A DNA stretch of 64,000 nt from WHSW01 sp963705955. GTDB lineage: Bacteria > Actinomycetota > Thermoleophilia > Solirubrobacterales > 70-9. The notes beneath the pieces are model-generated. The model was not told the DNA's origin. It searched no databases and worked only from the letters and a program-made list of their open reading frames with translations. The translations under genes were made by a program, and so were the position numbers. The first letter of the stretch is position 1, and the number at the start of each line of letters is the position of its first letter. The DNA lies in contig CAVPLH010000006.1 of the NCBI GenBank assembly GCA_963705955.1, positions 1,302,001 to 1,366,000 on the forward strand, in the 5' to 3' direction. Positions 59,102-64,000 of the stretch are shown piece by piece.

Positions 59102-60403
59102 ATGCCGAGGGAGATGACAGCCTCCGACGACGACCAGATCCTCGCCGCGATCGCCGCCGAACGGCCGGCGATGGAGGACCTCCTCGTGCGCCTCGTCGAG
59201 GCGCCCACCCTCCTGAACCGGGAGGGAGCCGGCCAGGCGATCATGCGCGGCGCGTTCGAGGAGCTCGGCCTGGCGCCGATCGACGTACCGCTCGACGCCG
59301 ACGCGCTGCGCGCCCACCCGGACGCCTCGCCCTTCAGCTGGGGCCTGGAGGGAAAGGCGAACGTGGTTGCCAGGTGGCAGGCCACCGAGCCGGTCGACGG
59401 GCGCTCGCTGGTTCTCAACGGCCACATCGACGTCGTCAGCCCCGAGCCGACCACGGCGTGGTCGACCCCCCCGTTTGCCGCGACACGCGACGGCGACTGG
59501 CTCCAGGGGCGGGGCGCCGGCGACATGAAGGCCGGCCTTGTGGCGATCGTGGGAGCGGTCCGCGCGCTCATGCGCCTGGGGCTGGCGCCGCGCGCACCGG
59601 TCGAGCTGCAGTCGGTCGTCGAGGAGGAGTGCGGTGGCAACGGGGCGCTGGCGTGTGTGCTCGCCGGCCACACAGCCGACGCCGTGGTCATCACCGAGCC
59701 CACCGGAGGAGCGATCCAGCGCTCTCAGGTCGGCGTGCTCTGGTTCGGAGTCCGGGTCACGGGCCGCCCCGCGCACGCCGGTGACGCGCCCGAGGGCCAG
59801 AATGCGATCGAGGCGACCTTCCCCATCATTAGCGCGTTGCGCGCGCTCGAGACCGAGCTGAACGCGGACCCGCCGGCGCCCTACGACGTCTATTCGCACC
59901 CGATCAACCTCAACGTCGGCCGGATTCGCGGAGGCGACTGGCCATCGACCGTGGCGGGCGAGAGCGTCACCGACTTCCGGCTTGCGCTCTATCCCGGCGA
60001 GGCGGTGGATGACCTGAGGAGCCGGGTCGAGGAGACGGTCGCGGCGGCTCTGGCCGGCGACTCCGGCCTCGCCGGCCTCGAGGCCGAAGTGACCTATGAC
60101 GGCTTCGCTTGCGAGGGCTATACGCTCGAGGACGATGCCCCGATCGTTACCGCCGTCGGCAGGGCAATCGAGCGGACCAGCGGAGCCCGGGCCCCGCTAA
60201 TCGCATCGACGGCGACCACCGATGCGCGCAGCTTCGTCCTCACCGGGGGAAGCCCCGCACTCTGCTTCGGACCACGCGCCGAGAACGTCCACGGTGTCGA
60301 CGAGCGCGTCCTGCTTCCGTCGATGGTCGAGACGGCGCAGGTGCTCGGCCTCTTGATCCGTGACTGGTGCGGCCTGACCACCGACCGATCGGCAAACGGA
60401 TGA
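59102..60403 (+). CDS. M20 family metallopeptidase (ArgE/DapE/ACY1-like)
   Basis: A 433-residue zinc hydrolase. The metal ligands are in LVLNGHIDVVSP (H-x-D), GRGAGDMKAG (Asp), VVEEECGGNG (Glu-Glu), VITEPT (Glu) and NVHGVDERV (His). The dimerisation domain is at about 215-330 (GRPAHAGDAPEGQNAIEATF). Such enzymes deacylate amino acids or cut dipeptides. It is preceded by a divergent ATP-grasp gene and followed after 63 bases by a C45 hydrolase. Confidence 0.92.
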   Translation: MPREMTASDDDQILAAIAAERPAMEDLLVRLVEAPTLLNREGAGQAIMRGAFEELGLAPIDVPLDADALRAHPDASPFSWGLEGKANVVARWQATEPVDGRSLVLNGHIDVVSPEPTTAWSTPPFAATRDGDWLQGRGAGDMKAGLVAIVGAVRALMRLGLAPRAPVELQSVVEEECGGNGALACVLAGHTADAVVITEPTGGAIQRSQVGVLWFGVRVTGRPAHAGDAPEGQNAIEATFPIISALRALETELNADPPAPYDVYSHPINLNVGRIRGGDWPSTVAGESVTDFRLALYPGEAVDDLRSRVEETVAAALAGDSGLAGLEAEVTYDGFACEGYTLEDDAPIVTAVGRAIERTSGARAPLIASTATTDARSFVLTGGSPALCFGPRAENVHGVDERVLLPSMVETAQVLGLLIRDWCGLTTDRSANG

Positions 60404-60431
60404 CCGCGGCCTGAGCGCCGCGGGCTGAGAG

Positions 60432-60458
60432 CTGACCGCCCGGCGCCGCGGCTAGGGT
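60432..60458 (+). promoter_or_regulatory. CTGACC-N15-TAGGGT promoter of the C45 gene
   Basis: CTGACC (60432-60437) and TAGGGT (60453-60458) are 15 bases apart and the ATG follows 8 bases later, so translation would start on a leaderless message. Confidence 0.55.
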
Positions 60459-60466
60459 TCGCCGCC

Positions 60467-61645
60467 ATGTCGTCGACTCCCGAACTGCCCGAACTGCCCG
60501 ACTGGCTCAAGTCGATGGGGCTTCCGACGGTCGCAAACGACGCGATCGACCGCTACTTGAAGCCGATCTGGGACGAGATCAGGAGCGAGCTCGAGCTCTT
60601 GCCCGCCCATCGCGGCCGGCTCCCCGAGCCGGCTTCCGACGGCCACGGGCTGACGTTCGAGGCGATCGAGGAGCTCGCGCCGGGCGAGCGATGGCGCGGC
60701 TCCTTCGAGGCCATGTGGCCGGCTTACCGGAAGTGGTACCTGAAGGAGGGCGAGGGCGCGCGCCCGGACCTTGCCACCTGCCGGCGCATGCTCGGAGAGC
60801 ACATGCCCGAGCTGGTCCCGACCTACGAGCGCCTGGTCGAGCTCGCCGGCGGCGACGAGCTCGCCGCCCGCTTCCTCTCGCTCTATCGGCCGCCCGGCTT
60901 CGTCGTGGGCTGCTCCCAGGCTGCCTGGAACCGGGACGGCGATCCGGTCCTCGTCCGCAACTACGACTACCCCGCCTCCCGGGCCGAGGGGATCATCAGT
61001 TCGACCGCGTGGACCGAGGGCCGCGTGATCGGCATGAGCGACTGCCTCTGGGGCCTGCTCGACGGCGTCAACGAGGCCGGCCTGGCCGCGTCCCTGACGT
61101 TCGGGGGCCGACGCGTGGTGGGAGATGGATTCGGCATCCCGTTGGTGGTTCGCTACCTGCTCGAGACCTGCGGGACCGTCGCCGACGCGCGTGAGGCGCT
61201 CGCGCGACTCCCGGTCCACGCCGCCCAGAACGTCACCCTCCTCGACCGGACGGGCGCCATCATCACCGCCTGCGTGGGTCCCGACCGCGAGCCCGAGTTC
61301 CGGGACGTGCCGGCCGCGACCAACCATCAGAACCCGGACGACTGGCCGGAGTACGCCCGCGCCGTCCGCAGTCTCGAGCGCGAGAGCTACGTGCTCGCCC
61401 TCCTGCGGGCGCCCGGGATGACTCGCGAGCGCCTGGTTCGGGCATTCCTCGAGCCCCCCGTCTACAGCACCGCGTTTTCGAGCGGCTTCGGCACGATCTA
61501 CACGGCGGCCTACTTCCCGGCCGAGGGCCGCGCCGAGTACCGCTGGCCCGACTTCGCCTGGGAGCAGTCATTTGAAGAGTTCTCCGAGGGCGAGCACCCA
61601 CGGGACTTCGCGGGAGCCCTTGAGCCGGTACGAGTCAAGCAGTGA
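60467..61645 (+). CDS. C45 family (acyl-CoA:6-APA acyltransferase-like) Ntn hydrolase
   Basis: A 392-residue protein. After a 148-residue helical N-terminal part, FVVGCSQAAWNRDGDPVLVR marks the Ntn-hydrolase start with the candidate nucleophile Cys149. NYDYPASRAEG, GLLDGVNEAGLAASLTFGG, VRYLLETCGTVADAREALAR and ATNHQNPDDW are typical of the C45/choloylglycine-type fold. Such enzymes cleave or transfer linear amide acyl groups after self-processing before the Cys. It is downstream of an M20 peptidase and probably works on related amides. Confidence 0.88.
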   Translation: MSSTPELPELPDWLKSMGLPTVANDAIDRYLKPIWDEIRSELELLPAHRGRLPEPASDGHGLTFEAIEELAPGERWRGSFEAMWPAYRKWYLKEGEGARPDLATCRRMLGEHMPELVPTYERLVELAGGDELAARFLSLYRPPGFVVGCSQAAWNRDGDPVLVRNYDYPASRAEGIISSTAWTEGRVIGMSDCLWGLLDGVNEAGLAASLTFGGRRVVGDGFGIPLVVRYLLETCGTVADAREALARLPVHAAQNVTLLDRTGAIITACVGPDREPEFRDVPAATNHQNPDDWPEYARAVRSLERESYVLALLRAPGMTRERLVRAFLEPPVYSTAFSSGFGTIYTAAYFPAEGRAEYRWPDFAWEQSFEEFSEGEHPRDFAGALEPVRVKQ

Positions 61646-61784
61646 CTTGCGACGACGCAGGCCTCGAAGCGAGGCCGCGGCTCAGGTGAGCTGGAAGCGA
61701 CCCTGTGTTCTCCTCGTCGTCACGGACCTTCGCGATCGACCGGCTTTGCGGCCCTGGACTCCCGTGCCTGAGACGATGCCGTCA

Positions 61785-61990
61785 TGAGCACAGGGCAGGC
61801 GTCGCGTCGGGCTCTTAGGCGTCGGCCTCATGGGCGGGGCGATGGGCCAGCGGCTGCTCGATCAGGGCATCGAGGTGATCGGGTGGGACCATACCTCTGA
61901 GCACGCCCGCACAATCCAAGAATGGGGGTGGAGCCCGGCCGAGGATCCGAGCGAGGTAGTGCTCGGCGCAGACAAGGGATCGGCCACCTG
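61785..61990 (+). pseudogene. 3-hydroxyisobutyrate-dehydrogenase-like protein, N-terminal fragment
   Basis: From ATG 61785 about seven codons precede a frameshift, then VGLLGVGLMGGAMGQRLLDQ, GIEVIGWDHTSEHARTIQEW and SPAEDPSEVVLGAD follow: the GxGxxG Rossmann turn and first helices of an NAD-binding beta-hydroxyacid dehydrogenase. The rest of the gene is absent and the repeat-protein gene begins 45 bases later. Confidence 0.6.
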
Positions 61991-62034
61991 GCCGGATAGG
62001 CTCACCCCATTCCACCTCGGGAAGGGAGAAATAC

Positions 62035-62376
62035 ATGGAACAGCCGAGCGTCAACCTCGTAGCGCTGAACCCGCAGCCGCTGCCGCCCGACGCGACGATC
62101 AACCTCGTGGCGCTCAACCCGCAGCCGCTGCCGCCCGACGCGACGATCAACCTCGTAGCCCTGAACCCGCAGCCGCTGCCGCCCGACGCGACGATCAACC
62201 TCGTGGCGCTCAATCCTCAACCGATACCGCCCGGCGTCCAGATCAACCTGGTGGCCCTGAACCCACAGCCGCTGCCGCCGAGGGCGACGATCGACTTCGT
62301 AGCGCTGAACCCGCAGCCGCTGCCACCGGGCGGGACCCTCGACTTCGTCTCGATCGCGGCGCGGCCCGCTGCCTGA
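62035..62376 (+). CDS. LNPQPLPP 16-residue tandem-repeat protein
   Basis: A 113-residue protein made almost wholly of six 16-residue repeats, consensus INLVALNPQPLPPDAT, plus a partial seventh unit (LDFVSIAARPAA). The DNA repeats are 48 bases long and near identical in the first four units, then diverge (PIPPGVQ, PLPPRAT, PLPPGGT). There is no signal peptide, TM helix or catalytic motif. GGGAAGGGAG precedes the ATG. LNPQPLPP-containing proteins occur in other bacteria as hypotheticals. Alternating hydrophobic strand and proline turn suggests a solenoid or a peptide precursor; neither is shown. Confidence 0.8.
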   Translation: MEQPSVNLVALNPQPLPPDATINLVALNPQPLPPDATINLVALNPQPLPPDATINLVALNPQPIPPGVQINLVALNPQPLPPRATIDFVALNPQPLPPGGTLDFVSIAARPAA

Positions 62377-62406
62377 TCGGAGCGGCTGGGCCCGGCCCCG
62401 TCGGCG

Positions 62407-63189
62407 TCACGGCCGCAGGCCGGTGATCAACCAGGAGCGCGAATCGAAGGTCACGCCCTGGTCGTCGCCGTAGTGGCGCTCGAGGTTCTCGCGTAGCCGG
62501 TCCACGGCGCGGGCGGCGTCGTCGCGGCTCATCCCCGCGAGCGCGGCGCTCGTGTCTTGGAAGCCGCACACGAATTCAAGCGCGGCGTCGATGTCGTGTC
62601 CGTACAGGACCGGCTCATGGACGTCTTCCAACCGCACCGCCTCGAAACCGGCGCGCTCGAGCATCTCCGTGGTGGCCTCGGCGTCGCCGAGCGAGAATGG
62701 GTCCGCGGTGGGCGGCGGTGGCTGCGCGGCGTTGCCGAGCGCGGCGTCGACCGCCAACGCCCATTCGTTCAGCTCGCGGCGCTGCCAGACGAGCGAGACC
62801 AGCCGTCCCTCGGGACGCAGGGCAGAGGCGATGTTGGCGAAGGCCGCGAGCGGATCGGAAAAGAACATCGTGCCGAAGCGACTGATCGCGAGGTCGAAGC
62901 GCCCAGGGTCGAAACGAGACACCTGCGCGTCGCCGAGCTCGTAGCTCACGTTCTCGAGTCGCTCGCGCGCAGTGAGCTCACGGGCGCGCCCGAGCATTCG
63001 CTCTGAGACATCGACCCCGACAACGCGTCCGGGAGCGGCCGCCCGCCCCGCCTCACGAGTCGTCAGTCCGGTTCCGCAGCCGATGTCCAGAATCCCGTCG
63101 CCGCGGCCGATCCGGTAGGCGGCGCGAAGGTGCTCATGGTGAGCGCGCAACTCGGCGTCGTAGAAGTCGAGTCCGATCGGCGGTGACAC
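62407..63189 (-). CDS. Class I SAM-dependent methyltransferase
   Basis: A 260-residue methyltransferase from GTG 63189. Motif I is DGILDIGCGTGLTTREAGRA, then VVGVDVSERMLGRARELTAR, YELGDAQVSRFDPGRFDLAI, SRFGTMFFSDPLAAFANIAS and ALRPEGRLVSLVWQRRELNE. The Rossmann core is complete. The target is unknown. The longer upstream frame is Arg/Ser-rich and unlikely. The ECF sigma factor gene lies 233 bases upstream on the same strand; in the gap I see no firm gene. Confidence 0.85.
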   Translation of the reverse strand: MSPPIGLDFYDAELRAHHEHLRAAYRIGRGDGILDIGCGTGLTTREAGRAAAPGRVVGVDVSERMLGRARELTARERLENVSYELGDAQVSRFDPGRFDLAISRFGTMFFSDPLAAFANIASALRPEGRLVSLVWQRRELNEWALAVDAALGNAAQPPPPTADPFSLGDAEATTEMLERAGFEAVRLEDVHEPVLYGHDIDAALEFVCGFQDTSAALAGMSRDDAARAVDRLRENLERHYGDDQGVTFDSRSWLITGLRP

Positions 63190-63422
63190 CGAGCACGATG
63201 CTATGGAACCGTCCACTGACGATGCCCGCGAGCGCCGGATGCTCCTGCAGCTGCTCGCAGCGCGAACGAACCGCGCGGCCGCCGTCGTACTCGGACGGCC
63301 GGGGAGAGCCGCCGCAGCTAGCGCAGCTCTCGGAGGTCGTCGGCGGTCACGCCGGTAGGCGTGCGCGCTCGATGATCGGGCCCCCCGATCTGGACCAAGC
63401 GCTGGAAGCGGCCACATGGCCG

Positions 63423-64000
63423 TCATCCACCGCACGTTTCTCGACGCTCATTGAGCCGGGCCGCTCGCACCGTCAGGTAGTGCTGCTCCGGGATGCTGGT
63501 CGTTCGCCTGGCCGCCGTTTCGTACTCCGCGATCGCGGCGTCCACCTCGCCGGCGATCTCCAGCAGGTGGGCGCTAACGGCGTGGAGGCGATGGTGGCCG
63601 GCCAGTGGTTCCGAAAGCGGCTCGAGGAGCGCAAGCCCCGCCTGCGGCCCGTCCACCATCGCGACCGCGATCGCCCGGTTGAGGGAGACCATCGGGTTGG
63701 AGCTCATCCGCTCAAGCAGCCCGTAGAGGGCGGCGATCTCGCGCCAGTCGGTGTCCTCCACCCGGGGCGCCTGGTCGTGCAGGGCGGCGATCCGAGCCTG
63801 TACCAGATATTCGCCGGCAGGCTCCCGCCTCCGCGCCGCGGCGACCAACTCGAGGCCCTCGGCGATCACATCGCGGTCCCAGAGCGAGCGATCCTGCTCG
63901 GTCAGCGGGATCAGCTCGCCGCTCGGCCCTGCTCGGGCTTCGCGGCGTGCCTCGGTCAGGAGCATCAGAGCCAGTAGGCCGGCGACCTCCGGGTCGTCGG
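63423..64000 (-). CDS. ECF-type sigma factor (DUF6596-containing), C-terminal part
   Basis: The frame runs in from the right edge (DDPEVAGLLALMLLTEARRE) and continues GELIPLTEQDRSLWDRDVIA, YLVQARIAALHDQAP, DTDWREIAALYGLLERMSSN, PMVSLNRAIAVAMVDGPQAG and HAVSAHLLEIAGEVDAAIAE. This is the C-terminal TPR-like extension of the ECF42/DUF6596 class of extracytoplasmic-function sigma factors. The sigma2/sigma4 domains lie beyond the window. Such genes usually accompany DGPF/YCII-domain genes; none is visible here. Confidence 0.85.
   Translation of the reverse strand, partial: DDPEVAGLLALMLLTEARREARAGPSGELIPLTEQDRSLWDRDVIAEGLELVAAARRREPAGEYLVQARIAALHDQAPRVEDTDWREIAALYGLLERMSSNPMVSLNRAIAVAMVDGPQAGLALLEPLSEPLAGHHRLHAVSAHLLEIAGEVDAAIAEYETAARRTTSIPEQHYLTVRAARLNERRETCGG

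Noticed and set aside
62243..62569. Other-frame ORFs across the LNPQPLPP gene
   Set aside because: Periodic DNA gives repeat ORFs in several frames; only the plus frame from 62035 has a ribosome binding site and balanced composition.

Overview
The window is high-GC DNA that reads like an actinobacterium, most likely Thermoleophilia (Solirubrobacterales-like). I infer this from codon use, the abundance of SnoaL-like and M23 proteins, LuxR/ATPase regulators, small secreted proteins with AAGGAGG-type ribosome binding sites, and -10 boxes of the form TAGGGT. No rRNA or taxonomic marker is present, so the assignment is an inference.

Left flank (1-12 kb): the tail of a sulfite-oxidase-like protein, small membrane and secreted proteins, a frameshifted UPF0104 flippase-like gene, a VOC / enoyl-CoA hydratase / SRPBCC group, remnants of a LuxR regulator and a DUF1275 protein, SnoaL-like proteins, tRNA-His, and an M23 peptidase whose 3' end runs into a fragment of tRNA-Arg(TCT).

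Middle-left (12-34 kb): a glycine-rich/RTX-like protein, then a long minus-strand catabolic block. The block holds SDR dehydrogenases, a PotA-type ABC ATPase, an N-methylamine-dehydrogenase-like flavoprotein, an XRE-cupin regulator, creatininase, a DhnA-type aldolase, a UPF0261 protein, two Fe-S proteins, EtfA/EtfB, an amidase and a 3-hydroxyisobutyrate-dehydrogenase-like gene. It looks like an uptake and oxidation pathway for a methylated amine or amide, with electrons passing through ETF and a membrane Fe-S protein to quinone. About half of these genes carry frameshifts or deletions. The block lies between a tRNA-Arg(TCT) fragment at 12.0 kb and a near-complete tRNA-Arg(TCT) at 34.3 kb.

Middle (35-47.6 kb): an intact tRNA-Pro(TGG) at 35.15 kb and an exact 46-base copy of its 3' part at 47.56 kb bracket 12.4 kb. 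Inside are a LuxR/AAA regulator, a CalB-like secreted lipase, a truncated DUF6994-like gene, an HNH/zinc-ribbon-like protein, broken and inverted formate dehydrogenase pieces, RNase HI, a BNR-repeat secreted protein, and further 3' fragments of tRNA-Pro, tRNA-Met (two) and tRNA-Arg(ACG). Pairs of short repeats with an 11-12 base period (TGGTACC, TGGACCCC, GGCATCAAT) lie beside several of these tRNA sequences and look like integrase arm sites. I see this as a worn integration hotspot; no integrase gene is visible.

Right flank (47.7-64 kb): mostly intact genes. There is a membrane-anchored peptide-binding protein overlapping a heterodimeric ABC exporter, two sulfotransferases, an unusual primase-polymerase/ankyrin fusion, a second M23 peptidase, an ATP-grasp / M20 peptidase / C45 hydrolase cluster, a 16-residue-repeat protein (LNPQPLPP), a methyltransferase, and the C-terminal part of an ECF sigma factor running off the end.

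Sequence error in a draft assembly could explain some of the frameshifts. This caveat applies most strongly to 12.6-13.9 kb and 19-34 kb.
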